NCBI GenBank assembly: GCA_019914995.1
Contig: CM034136.1
Location: 7,079,787 to 7,143,786 of the forward strand
DNA from: Acanthochlamys bracteata
Lineage: Eukaryota; Streptophyta; Magnoliopsida; Pandanales; Velloziaceae
Direction: 5' to 3'
Length of the DNA: 64,000 nucleotides
How positions within the stretch are numbered: the first letter of the stretch is position 1; the number at the start of each line of letters is the position of its first letter. This document shows positions 50,924-62,710 of the stretch, in pieces. The notes below the pieces were generated by a model that had not been told where the DNA came from, made no database searches, and was given only the letters and a program-made list of their open reading frames with translations. The position numbers and the translations under genes were made by a program.

Positions 50924-51171
50924 TAGGAGTGGTTTGAAAGTACTTATAAAAAAAATTTTAAAATAAAAAATATTTTTATTTTATTTTGATAAATAAGCTC
51001 TATTATTTTAATTTTAAAAATAATAAATAATAAATAATTTATTATATAGAATTTTTTTATATTTTTTAAAATTTTAAATAAAGCTGTAATTATTATAAAA
51101 AAATTATTAAAAAACATAAATAAAAAATTAAAAAATATTTTTTGAAATGAAAAGTCAGACCGCCCCCTTAG
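50924..51171. repeat. AT-rich MITE-like element
   Basis: The A/T-only core is edged by TAGGAGTGGTTTGAAAGT on the left. The right edge, reverse-complemented, reads CTAAGGGGGCGGTCTGACTT. The two share a degenerate TAGG...GGTTTGA pattern. It resembles the 16157-16398 block. Confidence 0.35.
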
Positions 51172-51673
51172 ATATTGATATTTTAAGATAAATAATATGA
51201 AGAGACAGGTATGAAAATTGTTTTGCTGCAAGAATATTCTTAGTTAGACACAAACGAATGCAACCATGTTTTTTTCTGACTAAAACTTTCATCTAGCTGG
51301 CTTCCAGTTTCTAATTTAGACACTTTTGTAACTTGGTGCAGATGAATTTGCAGTTCAACGAGAAGACCATGAAGCTAAACTTCTAGAAGAAGAAAATCTT
51401 CAGTACGACCATTATATTAGGTTTGATGCCACCAAGTCAATTAGTAATTTGAGGCGATTCAGGAACTGGTCGACATAATCAGATATTCTAGAATGGATAA
51501 TTTTCAGCTGATGACAAAAAAAAAAAAAAAGAATCTAATGTCGGAGATGGGAAGAAGTCGCTCTCTATTCCCTAGCTCCACTCTTCTAATGCACTCAATT
51601 GTTATGGTCAAGGAAAGCAGCCGTCTGTAATGGAGAACCCACTCCCGTCTTAATTACCCATACATAGAGTGGC

Positions 51674-51680
51674 TATATAA
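51674..51680 (+). promoter_or_regulatory. TATA box of the DUF26 gene
   Basis: TATATAA lies about 70 bases before the ATG of the secretory protein gene. The spacing leaves a leader of roughly 40 bases, which is reasonable for a plant promoter. Confidence 0.6.
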
Positions 51681-51749
51681 GAAAGCAACCCAAACCATAA
51701 AGAACCTCGATACAAGCTCTGAGGACACTGAGCATCAGCAGCAGCAGCA

Positions 51750-52713
51750 ATGGAATTGTTTTTCTATGGGCATGCACTTGTTTTCCTACTGCTTCTCCCT
51801 GCGTGCCTTTGTGCCGACTCAATTGGAAACTACTGTGGCAAGAGCTTCAAAGGCGTCCAAACTCAGGCTAACATCAATCATGTACTTGCAGATCTTGTCA
51901 CAAAGGGATCAGTAGGAGGGTTTGCAACATCGTCCTATGGTGCAGGTAGCAGCGCCGTGTACGGACTAGCACAATGCCGTGGCGATGTTAGTGACACTGA
52001 TTGCTCAGCATGCCTTACTGATGCAGCAAAGAATCTTCCATCATCATGTCCGAACCAAGCCGATGCGAGGTATACCAGAATTTTGTTACTACTAGAAATT
52101 TGCTCCAGATTATACATAAAAGCTTTTGCATATCTATTATAAAGTTTCCAAGTTTGAGGTTTTATTCGTTTGCTCTCTATACGCTATACACTCTAAACAA
52201 CTTTATTTTTAAACCTACAAATAATACCTCATTTTCATCTGGCATTGCTACAGGATTTGGTATGACTACTGCTTCATGCGCTATGACACAGAAAACTTCG
52301 TCGGATCCTCTGACACAGGCTATGCCCTCATCCTCATCAACGTCCAGAATGCAACAAATCCAGAGGCATTCGACAAAAAGATGGGAGCTTTGATGAGCAA
52401 GGTGCGCGCGCAAGCAGTGGTGCCAGGGAGCGCGGGACTAGGTAGAGGCAAGGTCACGTTCACGCCTGACATAACAATCTACGGCCTGGCACAATGCACC
52501 AGAGACATTTCACCTCTGCTGTGCGCGCAATGCTTGTCATTGGCGCAGGAGCAGTTTGCAAACTACTGCCGGTTCAGAAAAGGTTGCCAGGTTCACTACA
52601 GCAGCTGCACACTGAGATACGAGATTTATCCGTTCTTCTTCCCGTTATACTCTGCTGCCACCAAAACAACTCAGCCGCCGGGGGCCTATACTGAGCTTAT
52701 CTTGCGCCATTAA
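51750..52713 (+). CDS. Cysteine-rich repeat secretory protein with two DUF26 (Gnk2) domains, 259 aa, 2 exons
   Basis: Exons are 51750-52069 and 52254-52713, with donor AG/GTATAC and acceptor CTACAG/GATT. The first about 22 residues form a signal peptide (hydrophobic VFLLLLPACLCA). Two DUF26 domains follow, each with the C-X8-C-X2-C signature: CRGDVSDTDCSAC and CTRDISPLLCAQC. There is no membrane span or kinase domain, so it is an apoplastic CRRSP rather than a CRK receptor kinase. The family includes ginkbilobin-like mannose-binding defence proteins and plasmodesmata-located relatives, but the precise role of this one is not known. The splice junction falls in DAR-IWYDYC, as is usual. AATAAA is at 52775-52780. 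It is the only intact gene in the 44.5-54.6 kb stretch. Confidence 0.92.
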
Positions 52714-52859
52714 ATGGAAATCTTTCCGATCATGGATTGATTAACAAGGTTGTTTGCTTTCGGAATACCTTCTGAATAAAGATCAAGGAAATAAGAAGCT
52801 ACAGTTCCTTGCATTTTATGTTGAAACTTTGAAAGTTGTATATTATGTTCTTAAGTATC

Positions 52860-53680
52860 TCTCTCAGCAATTCATCAACTAGGTGGAATAAAATTATTTT
52901 TCAAAATCAATGACCTGAGTATGCGAAAATTAAGTATACGTTTTAGGGGCTGTATTTGCAAATAAAGTATAGATAACAGTGAAAATCGATCCAAGAATAA
53001 ACAATTCTTTGCTTCACTGGGTTCGATTTTTCACGCTCTCTTTACCGGCGAGCCGCCGCCGGTAACGGCGAACTCGTTCAGGCTTTCTTCACTTCTACTT
53101 CATGAGGTCGTTCTATTTGGGTTCTTTTCAGGATCTGATAAAGCGTAAGCAGTTTTTTACCCCGATCGATTGTCTACATTAGATTCGTCAAATTCCATCT
53201 CTTTTTTTAATTATTGAAACTGTTTCAATGATAAATTTGTATATTTTGTGCTTATGCTAGTAGGAGTTTGGGAAGTCTTTTCGTTAGTTTGATAATTTAA
53301 AAGGTACATGCTGTTAGCTTGATTTTTCTGGCAAATGCCTTTAAAGCTTTTAGAGCTTGTTTAGATTTTTAGCATGTGCTTTGGGTTCCTTGTTTCTTTC
53401 TGCTTAAAATTCTCGGGATAGGCTCGTCATGTATTTTAATCATGAATTTTGTAGATTTGATATGAAGTGTACTAATATGAAGTAGTTACAACAATTATTG
53501 AGAAGACTGAAGCTTGGATTAGCGTACTGCTAATTTACTGGACAGTGTCGCAGCTGGAATCGGTACCATCATGGACCATTTTTAATGTTTTTGTGATGAT
53601 AAACTTAATGTAAAATGATTACATCTTATTCTATCGAGATCATTGTCTCCATTGAGAGTGGTTCTCTTATTTGATTGATG
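52860..53680. other. Intergenic, possible leader of the following remnant
   Basis: Around 53030-53160 the sequence is GC-richer (TTTACCGGCGAGCCGCCGCC) and looks like a 5' leader exon with a GT donor. It could belong to the plus-strand remnant that follows. No open frame of note is seen. Confidence 0.25.
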
Positions 53681-53689
53681 TAGGTTCAT

Positions 53690-54236
53690 ATCCGCTTGGA
53701 TCTCTCTCTATGAATTCAGAAGCTGTGAACAGGTGCAAGGATGAAAGGAAAGCTGTTTACAGAAAAGGTTTGTGTCTATATCCATTATGACCTCAAGGAA
53801 ATTGTTTGGCCTTCCTCTTTGCCGGATGCGGAAATGAAGGAACTAGCTTGGCATGAAGCGTTTTAGTTTGTTTTGAAAGAAACACCTAGACTTTATGCAG
53901 CAAGTTGGACTAGGAACTTTGGTCCTGAATTAAGAATGAACGATGATAAGAATGCCACAAAGTTACATGACAAGCAGGCTGGTTTAAGCTCTACATTTGG
54001 AGAGAACTCAGAACCCTCATTACTCAAACAACTTGCACTGGCAGACCAGGGTGGTGCTGAGACGCTGGTCCATACTGGAACGCATATACTTGGCCTGTTT
54101 ATCTCATTATAAGGATGCAGTGAAATTCCTCAGACAAGCTTACCAAGAAGGTTCACAAGAGGTTCTCGAAAAGGGAATTGCAGCCAAGAAAATCAGGTTG
54201 ATGCTGCGAAGCAATGTTAATGGCTCATCACTGTAG
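53690..54236 (+). pseudogene. Unidentified plus-strand coding remnant
   Basis: Translatable pieces follow one another with frame breaks: NSEAVNRCKDERKAVYRKG at about 53713-53770, a frame with LRMNDDKNATKLHDKQAG up to 54111, and a second frame with SHYKDAVKFLRQAYQEGSQE to 54236. The last two overlap and would need one shift to join. I do not recognise the family. A small working gene with an unseen intron cannot be excluded. Confidence 0.3.
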
Positions 54237-54654
54237 AGAAATTTATGGTCAGTTAAGGAGCACTTTCTGTTAGGGAATACAATAATTTCCCAATTGAATA
54301 AACTGCAAGCTCTAGAATGTTTCTGCTGAACTCTCTAAAAACATTTCTGATGTATTTGTGGAGTTAGCTATACTAACTCTTTGGAATGGTTTTGTTTGCA
54401 GTACCGCGAAGCTAGTCTGAGTTTGTTGGCAACACTATCTGGTGGTAATGTGGCAACTTGATATGATGAACACTTGAAAGTCGTTATTATGCTTTAGGCT
54501 TACTTGAACTGTTTGATCTGGGAGAATCCATAATCTTGGGTTTGTTTCTGTTCATAGGAACTTTGCAGTTCAGGTATCTACCTTTTCTCTGGTTGTATAT
54601 GTCAATTGGGTAGCGGCTAAATGAATGCAGGATCAAGTCTATTATGAATGAGTA

Positions 54655-54845
54655 GGAGCTTTTTCTCTCTAATTTTTTATTTCATTTTTTTAAATAAAAT
54701 TTTTGAAATATTTTTATAATTTTTTTTTAAAATACAGATTTACTAATTATTATTTATATTTTTTTAAAAAAATAAAATTCATTTTAAAAAATTTTAAAAT
54801 ATTTTTTAAAAAAATTTTTTTTTTCAATAAGCATTCCCAAACATC
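54655..54845. repeat. AT-rich block, possible decayed MITE
   Basis: The core is nearly all A and T, with AGGAGC on the left and CATTCCCAAACATCTC on the right, echoing the edges of other AT blocks in this window. Confidence 0.3.
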
Positions 54846-55314
54846 TCAGGTACTGGAGTGCAGTATCATGTTGGGATCACTCTTTTTTCTATTGAAAGAT
54901 TGGAAACGCTGAAACAGAACAAGATAGCAGGTCTCAAGCTTATAGGTAAAATATTTGAACTTCTGTAATAGAAATAAACGTGTATTGCAATATAAATGTA
55001 ACTCCTGATGGTGCAAGCGAGCTGCCAAATGAAAAATTTTAACTTCAGCACACAAATCAAAGAAGTTCATTGGACAATATCCTACCTCATGATCTTGAAT
55101 ATGGCAGCATCAATGGAAATCACACTCTGCGCTCTCCTATTAATTCAGATACCTTCTGTATATGATGGTTGACAGAGAAATAGGTTTTCTGTAACAGCAT
55201 TTTCTATTATTTCCTGGCAAGCTGACCCAAATGATATCCCTAGAAACAATAACGGATTGCCTATATACACAGAAGGTTAACCGCAATTGTTTACAGATAT
55301 AGACCAAAATTTCA

Positions 55315-58100
55315 TCATAAAGTTTTTAGAAGTGAAGATAAAGATTCTGAATAGTATCCCCAAGCCGTGTAAGTAATGATAATCCACACTATGAGGATGC
55401 CCAAAATAGCAGTTTTTAAGATATGGTCACGATCACCTGTTGGGGCAACTTCAGCAGCCGAAGGAGGGACTTGCACGAGATCATAGTTTGAAATACACGC
55501 AGAAGGTTCAATCCTTGTTCTGATCTTCGCAGCCTGTCTCTTAATTTTACTAGGTGGGAGCATCTCGCAATATGAACATGTACACTTGCCACCAAGAAAG
55601 GCAGGTACTGACTGAAGGAAGTCCGCCAAGGCCTTCTGGTATGTTTCACCTTCCACGCACAGTTTTTGCCTAGTGCTAGGCCTCAGTACCTGAAGCACAG
55701 AATATACAAGCATTAAAAGATTAGCGAAACATATGTACATAGGTAGCATGATGGTAATGCCTACAGGTTTAAGTTTCATATCCAAATCATATAAAAGGAC
55801 ACTTGCAGATTGTTGTTACGATATTATCTATCTTATTTGTAATTTCGTGCATAACATTGTCAAGAAAAGGCAGATTTATATTGAAATTCTGGAACCATCT
55901 GACGGTGTGTAGAGTGAGACACTAACAAAGGCAGGTAGTTACAGAACAAGAACAGACACTTCACCTGAATAAATGTCTGAGCTAATACTCGAACAACAGG
56001 AGGAAGTCGTATTATGAACAACTTTGCAAGGCGGTTTGGATAGTTTTCTTGTACAATTGTAGAACAAGATCGTAACACATTCATAGGAAATCTTAAGGGA
56101 GTCAGACCCTCGCAATCCATCAGAACAGTGATCCTAGGGTCATCTTCATTGATCAAATGCAGGATTCCATGCTCAATTTGGGATACTGCAACAAAAATAA
56201 ACATTAAAAGGTATATACAAGATACATATGGTAATGCAGGAATGCAACATAACCTTCTAATTCAGTAAATGTCTAAAGCCACAAAAGCATATAACATAAA
56301 TCTATACGTACTAACTGCTTGAGCAATATATATCCTCTCCCGTGGCCTCAAACTGCAGCATGCAAGTCCAACGCGTATGATTAGACAAGGTCGAAGCATC
56401 ACATCACAACCATGCCAGAAAACCAAATGAGACCATTTCTGGAGTTCTTCGGCAGAAAACATGCAATAGTCCTCCCTCCAACTAATGGTCTTCTTAATAG
56501 ATGAAATTAAGCATGAAAGATCCCTGTTGGCGGCAGTGTGAAACCTTCGAATCTCATCCTCGTTCAGCCTGTAAAAATGAATGCAAAACCCTAGATTATG
56601 ATTGAATAAATTTGGATATGAAAGATCACTTTATTCAGTCGCAGAAATGAATAACAACCTTTCAGGTAGACTGATGCCCTGTTTTCCCAGCTCTTCATAT
56701 AGTTGGAGCAGCCAATTTTCAGGGACAGAATCAGCAGATTCCTCACAGCTCCTGAAAATCAAGTAATTAAGATTGCTTAGCAGTAGGAATTCAAAAGGTT
56801 TGAAAGACCATGCATCTAGCAAATTTGCAAGTGGTCAGACAATCTTGTGCTTGCAAAGTAGTACAATTGATATTGGATGGTCATTCTTGAGGTAAAGCAC
56901 AATAACAGCTAGCTACTAGCAAATATTGGTAAGGTAGAAGGCGCACTCTATGCTGAATGCCTTGCATATTATATGCTAAGTACTGCACAGAAGCCTTTAT
57001 GAGATCTACTTTCAGCTTAGCTCTGTAGATCCTGGACCATCCTTTTGCAAGAATGACGCTTTGCAATCAAATTTTATCTAATAGGTTCTTAGATTTATAA
57101 ATCGTTGGCTTCTTCAAAAAGGTTTGGATGTTGCAAGTAAAATTTTCAAAGAGGTTTGAGGGCTGAATGGAATGTCGAATATAAACAACTATATGTTGAA
57201 GCATTGGAAGTTTAGAGTCTTATTTCCTGACCAACACCTACCTTGGACCAGAGACTGCTTTGCTGGTACAAGAAACAGAGTCTGATGAAGAATCACTATT
57301 GACATTCTCCTTGTCTTTTTCATAGTGGTCAGACAAGGCTGATGCTATTGACACAAAAAGAAGTGGCCTTGTGAATATCTGTTACATGAAAAGTAGCAAA
57401 TAATTAATTTTAATGATAGTGCGTTAAAAGAAACTATTTCTGATATTGTGATAGAACTCAGATCTTCAAAGTAGAGAATCAATAAACTGTCACTAATAAA
57501 ATTTGTGGGACAAATAAAATAGTCGCTAGGAAATTTTGCCACCAGCCATCAACATCTATGAAGAAACAAGCAACCTGTTATACCACAGGATGATGTGAGT
57601 TAGATGATCCTCGCATGGAAATTATGCGCTCTTGAGAAAATCAGTTACTCAAAACAGATAAACTAAACACATGGAGAAAGACCAACCATTTATGGAAAGA
57701 ATCTATTGGAACATGTCTCTGGATGACAAAATCAATGAATTCAGAAGTTTAAAGCATGGAGAGACAAACAAACCTTTAGACCTTTTACCACCGTTTGCAA
57801 GGGTGTGCATCTCTGGATCCATTTCAATGGTAAACAACTGAGACCTTGCAATGTCTGAAGAAAGCGCCATATAATCGGACACCTAGCTTTTGAAAATCTC
57901 CGAAGACCTTCCAAAGCAGCAACTTTTAACAAGAAAAAGAGCACATCAGATCTAACTTTCTCTCTTGGCTGCAAATATTTCAAAAGTGAAGCTTTATGCA
58001 CAATTCTTCCTTGTGAAGAAGCTGCTAAGCTTACTTTCGAACTTTTACTTCTAACAACCGCATTTCTTGATACTTGCAAGTTTTTATTTGAATCTTCCAT
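55315..58100 (-). CDS. CRAL-TRIO / Sec14-like protein with C-terminal membrane anchor, 469 aa, 6 exons
   Basis: Exons in transcript order: 58100-57774, 57378-57242, 56751-56659, 56568-56312, 56185-55965 and 55689-55315. The chain is 1410 nt with GT-AG junctions. The N-terminal third is basic and leucine-rich (REKVRSDVLFFLLKVAALEG), then comes a short acidic linker. The lipid-binding domain spans about residues 195-390. It is marked by VLMDCEGLTPLRFPMN, IVQENYPNRLAKLFIIRLPP and VLRPSTRQKL, the usual sequence of a Sec14 lobe with its gate region. A cysteine cluster (GKCTCSYC) follows the fold. One hydrophobic helix (TAILGILIVWIIITYTAW, about 438-455) near the C-terminus suggests a tail-anchored protein on an internal membrane. 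Such proteins move or present phosphoinositides, but the ligand here is not known. Confidence 0.88.
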
Positions 58101-59540
58101 TTGCCAAAAACAGCGAATGCCTAAATATAATCAGCTCCAAATTCATAAACCAACTTAATTCTTTGACCCATCAGCCAGAACTACGAATTGCAAGCAAAGG
58201 ATAACTGTTCCTGTTCTTCAAATCAGCTCCATCATTAACCTAAACCTCAAACAGAAATTGAGAAAGCAAGCTGTAGATCCATGAGAAGCTTGCTTGAAGC
58301 GTAGCCCTAAAAACAGAATCACAAACTTACATTTCAGTAAAATGGATCACAAAAGGGGGAATTTAATGCAACATCCACATTCAAATTCCCAAAAAAAATT
58401 AACAAATAAATAAAAAGAGAAACACCAAAAAAAAAAATTTTAAATCACATATTTCAGCAATCAAACAATAGCAAATTGATAAAAGACTTACTATTTTTGT
58501 TACCTAGAATGCCAGCTCCAAGGATTGCTTCTGATCTAATACTTCTTTCTTTCTTTCTGATTCCAACTACTACAATTGATCTGTGACATCAGCAATAATT
58601 AGAGAACCCTCGCGGGAAAAAAAGAACAAGAGAAGAACCTGCGCGTGCGAAATACGTGGCACGAAATCTTCCTGACAGGTCGAGTTTATCGTCCGACTCG
58701 ACCTAGCAGACTAATTAATCAGAAAGTTGAAAGAATATGTCGCCATTGATTCTAGTCGGACACATAATCGGCTAAAACTAGCGGACTGTTACTAACAGTT
58801 CACCTGAAGAAAAAAATTGGTGATCTTTTTTGTCGTGGCGTAGCGAATTCGATCGAGTTACGACACGAGCCAGCTGTCAATTAAAAAGGAGTGGACCCGC
58901 TTTCGATACTTGTGCGTGGCTCTCGTGATTGAGATTGGTGAGCCGTTTTAAACCGTCTCGCTGTTGTCTCTCTTCGGGCCCTCGACTCTGTTATAAATAA
59001 ATGGGCTTGTTATCGGGCTAAATAATATGTGTATTGGGCTGTAACACTATTGAGCTTGATAATTATTCATTAAAATTATAAAGTAGAGTTGTGTTTAAAA
59101 TGAGTCTGGATTAGATATGAAGAATGATAATTTTGAGTTCACTTTATATTTGAAATATATAAACTATTCTAAATTTTAATGTCGATAGAAAAGCTGATAT
59201 TTCGGACATTTAAACAAGCCCTAAGTGGTTCTATGGTCACCATTCATGCATTATTTTTGAGAAAAAATTATGAGTTTAGTCTTAATGCCTGTGATCATTT
59301 GATTGGATCGTAAACATACTCTCAACCTATTAAGAGATGCAGGTGACTATTGTACCATTGGTTTCAATGCAAATTCGATATAAATTACTGACTATCGATC
59401 TCCATGGGCTTCAAGAAATGCTCCAATCAGTAATCCTTTATTTTAGACAATATTTGATAATTTTATCGACTATATATTTTCGGTTGGTCATATTCAATCG
59501 ATATTGATCATTTATTTATAGCAGAATAATTATGATATTA
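58101..59540. other. Promoter side of the CRAL-TRIO gene and intergenic DNA
   Basis: Nearest the ATG is an A-rich leader with a possible 5' UTR intron (58140-58500). Beyond 58900 only intergenic A/T-rich DNA is seen, without coding frames. Confidence 0.35.
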
Positions 59541-59549
59541 TTGAAAAGA

Positions 59550-60090
59550 TACAAAATCGAAGAAGCAAATTCAAGAAAAAGATTTCACTTAACGTTTCGG
59601 CTCTTATACTAGAAAATATAATACAATCTAAAAATTTAATCTAATAGATTTAGAAACTTTTTAATATATAAATTATTTTTTATCATATTTTTTTTTTCTA
59701 TGTGAGATTAATTTAACTCATCTTTTATCTCTAATTTGATCATCGGTATCGCACACTACAAATTTTCAGAGCTAAACTTGCTTTGAATCACTGCAAGGAA
59801 CTTTTGTGGTCACACCACTGCTCATTAACTCATCACTGCTAATGAGAGTTTCTCAGGAGCCTAACCGAATTTGATTTTAATACCACTCGTCGAAAAATAT
59901 ACAACAACGGAAAAGCTAATCTAAAACAAGAATTTCACTTAATAATCCGGCGGAGAAAACCTAATCCAATCTAAAATTTAAATCATAAAATTTAAAAACT
60001 TTCTAATATATAACCTATCTTTTATTTTGTCTTTTTCTCTACTCTGGACTAATCTTAACTTTTTTTTATACTCAATCGACATGGGTACTA
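59550..60090. mobile_element. Two diverged copies of an LTR-retrotransposon edge
   Basis: Two stretches, about 59565-59730 and 59925-60080, share an order of short blocks: TTTCACTTAA, then AATCTAA or CCAATCTAAAA, then AAACTTT(T/C)TAATATATAA, then TTTTTCT and a GAC/GAT-TAAT(C)TTAACT end. The second is preceded by TTAATACCACTCGTCG, similar to the TGATACCACT sequence found beside Copia-type LTR ends. They look like old LTR fragments. No internal coding region is visible. Confidence 0.4.
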
Positions 60091-60342
60091 CGCCTTGGAG
60101 CCAACAGCATCAAGCCACATTCTCTGAACAAATATAAGACTGCTGCAGTTGATGTAATTTTTCGTCCGGCAATTTAGTTGCCGTCGGCGTCCACAAAATT
60201 CTCTGCTCTCTGTTGTTTGATTTGATTATTTCTTTTCCTTGATTCATGTAAGAGATTTCATTCAGCTATGATGAAATGGCAAAACATAAACCAACTCATA
60301 TCATACACACACGGATATATAACACGTTATATATCTAAGAAA

Positions 60343-60368
60343 CACATGTAACTCACACATGTAACTCA
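60343..60368. repeat. 13-bp perfect tandem duplication
   Basis: CACATGTAACTCA occurs twice without a gap, just beyond the stop codon of the CASP-like gene and so probably in its 3' UTR. Confidence 0.85.
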
Positions 60369-60406
60369 TGGCATTGCATTTTCATGCAAGCAGAAAAACA
60401 GTTTAC

Positions 60407-61091
60407 CTAAAGATGAAACCGAGCGCCGGTGAGAACATGGCAAGCGATCCTGTAACCGGAAAGCAATGCTGATAGAGAGAGAAGGACAAATCCGGCGAAC
60501 CCGAGAGCTACTGAGATGTATGCCTGCACGCAGAACCGGTTTGCTTCTTCGCATGTGCCGGCACCGTGCAACCGCCGTGCTTCACCGATTCCAACCGCCT
60601 CCGCCGCTAGTAAAACGTACGCGAAAACCTTCACCACTCAAAGATTTCAACCAAAAGCCATTAATTAGGCGAAACAACCACTTTGATTTAAGAGTACGAG
60701 CAGATAGACGAGAATTTATTTATACCTGATCGTGGCTGAAGTCGAACCAGAGTTGAATAGATTCAGGAAGAAGAGTTGTGCCTTTGAGCAGCTCCCAAAG
60801 TGCAGCGCCAATTTCAGCGAAAGAATACACGGAGACGACGGCGTTCGCCGCTAGAATAAACCTGAAGGAAGTAAAATGGGACCAAGAGTGAGAGCGAGAA
60901 TAATCGGAGAGCATGAAGACGGCGGCGGTTAGCGAGAAGCAGAAAGCGGCAAAGCGAAGGAGAAGTGCAAGAGAGTTGAGTCTGCGAAGTTTCTGAATTG
61001 AGATTGAAGATATGAAGTGGTTCTGGTAATGGTTGTTGCTGCCATGATTGTTGTTGTGAGTGTTGCCGTTGTGGTAGAGAGGAGAAGGCAT
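60407..61091 (-). CDS. CASP-like membrane protein (4C subgroup), 195 aa, 2 exons
   Basis: Exons in transcript order: 61091-60726 and 60628-60407. Donor CAG/GTATAA and acceptor GAAG/GTTTTC join HDQ to VFAYVLL. The protein has a polar N-terminus rich in asparagine and histidine, followed by four hydrophobic spans typical of the CASP/MARVEL fold: LALLLRFAAFCFSLTAAVF, FRFILAANAVVSVYSFAEI, a third starting VFAYVLLAAEAV, and VALGFAGFVLLSLSALL. CASPs form membrane scaffolds for local cell-wall modification; CASP-like proteins are plasma-membrane proteins of mostly unknown role. The element IQLWFDFSHDQVFAYVLL and the short C-terminus fit subgroup 4C. The gene is intact. Confidence 0.9.
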
Positions 61092-61369
61092 GAGCGGTAC
61101 TGGCCGGTGATGCTGGTTGTTGTAAAGTTCAGAAGAAGAAGGCAGAGAAATTAATAGCGGAAGAAAGAAAATAAAAGAGCGGAGAGAGATTGTTATACTT
61201 CGGTTGGGTTAGTTCATTGTTCGGTGGAAATGAATTAATTCACAATCATGGATCTCTGTTGCTTTTGCTGCTGACTTATATTTTTCGGCATATGAAAAAA
61301 AAAGAGAATTGAAGATTAAAAGAATAACACACTCATTATAAAAGGTTGGGTAGTGTTATTAAATGAGAA

Positions 61370-62170
61370 TTTTATGTCTCGTTTACCGACTCACCAAATT
61401 TATTTTTTTTATAAATTTATTTTTAATACAAATAAATAAATTAGTTTTATTAAAAATTAAAATTTATTGTTATTTAAATTATTTTTTATTTTTAAATTTA
61501 TTTTAAAATAAACACACTTTTTCTGACGTGTTAAAAAAAAAAGGCTTGCTATTGTACTGGGTATCAGTTATTAGTCCGTTAATTTTAGGAGACGTTAGTG
61601 AGAGCTTTTAAAGTATTTTGTGTGCTTCAATAAAATTTTTTAAAATTAAAAAAAAATATTAAAATAATATTTCATATAATCTATACATATAATTTTTATT
61701 AGTTTAAATGAATTTATTAGTAAAATTTTAAGATATTGTTTATTTCAAATTAAGTTTTACTTTATAAATACTATTAAATATTTTCTTAGCCAATTTGTCT
61801 GGATAATTGTTTTGTAGCTGTTAAAAAAATTAATTCTATATTATTTTTTAATATTGAGATAATTATTCATGTATTTGAGCTTAATTTTTCATCAATTATT
61901 TTGAAAAGATTCAAAAAATTGCCACTATATGTTTTAAAACGTGTCGCTGAATAATTAGGAGTAGTCTTAAAAACAGTAAGAACGTAGGCGTTTGACAGTG
62001 AGTTCTTAAAAAGACTTTTATTTTTTTATTTACGTTTTAAAATAAAATTTTTATAATATTTTATAAAATTTACTATAGAATTATAAAATAAAAAAATTAT
62101 ACAATAAAATTTTATTATATTCTATATTAAAAACTAATTTTATTTATTAAAAAACTTTTTTTTTAAAACA
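61370..62170. repeat. AT-rich intergenic blocks
   Basis: There are two A/T-rich islands (61370-61520 and 61980-62170), separated by sequence of similar composition. The second is edged by GTAGGCGTTTGACAGTGA and by AACACTCC, like other AT blocks here. No gene is visible from 61200 to 62700. Confidence 0.3.
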
Positions 62171-62710
62171 CTCCAAGATTGAACATGGAGTCGGTTTCAT
62201 ATTAATTTCTCTCAATGTCAGAGAAGATTTGAAAAGAGTCACAAAAAGCAGTGAACGCAGCAATTGATTGGGACCCAATTCGGAGTATTCCGTTGACTTT
62301 GGTTCTTTCATTGTTGACTTCCAAGACTTTTTGTCTGTCTTTATCAAAATATTAAAGTTAAAAACCTTCATAATAATATTATATCATCAGCTAATCATAC
62401 AGTAGCGAGAATCTTGTGTTATATACAGCTTACTTCATTGACTTGTGTTATTCAATATCTTGAAGAAAAGTGCTTACAAATCTGTTCTGTTTTTGAGATA
62501 TCATTAAAAAACAAAGTAACAAGCTTACAGCAGATGCTTTATTACTCTTGGTGTTTGTTCATCAGAGTTGATTTATTATAAGCTTTCCAAAAAGATTGAG
62601 AAACATTTCACGTCGGTCTCAGTTTTATGGAGACACTGATTTTGTTTTAGGTGTTTTTAAATAGTTATAATCTAAACTTTCAGATGAGGATAGCAGTCAG
62701 ACAACAATAG

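Larger units (their letters stand above)
48539..51480 (+). pseudogene. Remnant of a coiled-coil protein gene, unidentified
   Basis: Plus-strand pieces look protein-coding but are broken. 48539-48650 contains MQVKGPKRVRKVEMAANYAF and then a stop. 48690-49110 contains [20 protein letters not shown], then adjacent TGA and TAG at 48858-48863, then LKKQLEELKIERQHREE, and after a frame change SNLEEEIAQLEAEN and a stop. 49975-50070 contains ANLPPVVANATVVNMLQARG. 51343-51475 starts after a CAG acceptor and reads EFAVQREDHEAKLLEEENLQ. The heptad-like leucine/glutamate pattern suggests a coiled coil. I do not recognise the family. Several stops and shifts argue for a pseudogene. Confidence 0.4.

Noticed and set aside
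50944..51231. Phenylalanine/isoleucine-rich minus-strand frame
   Set aside because: It arises from the AT-rich MITE-like block and has no start context or homologous motif.
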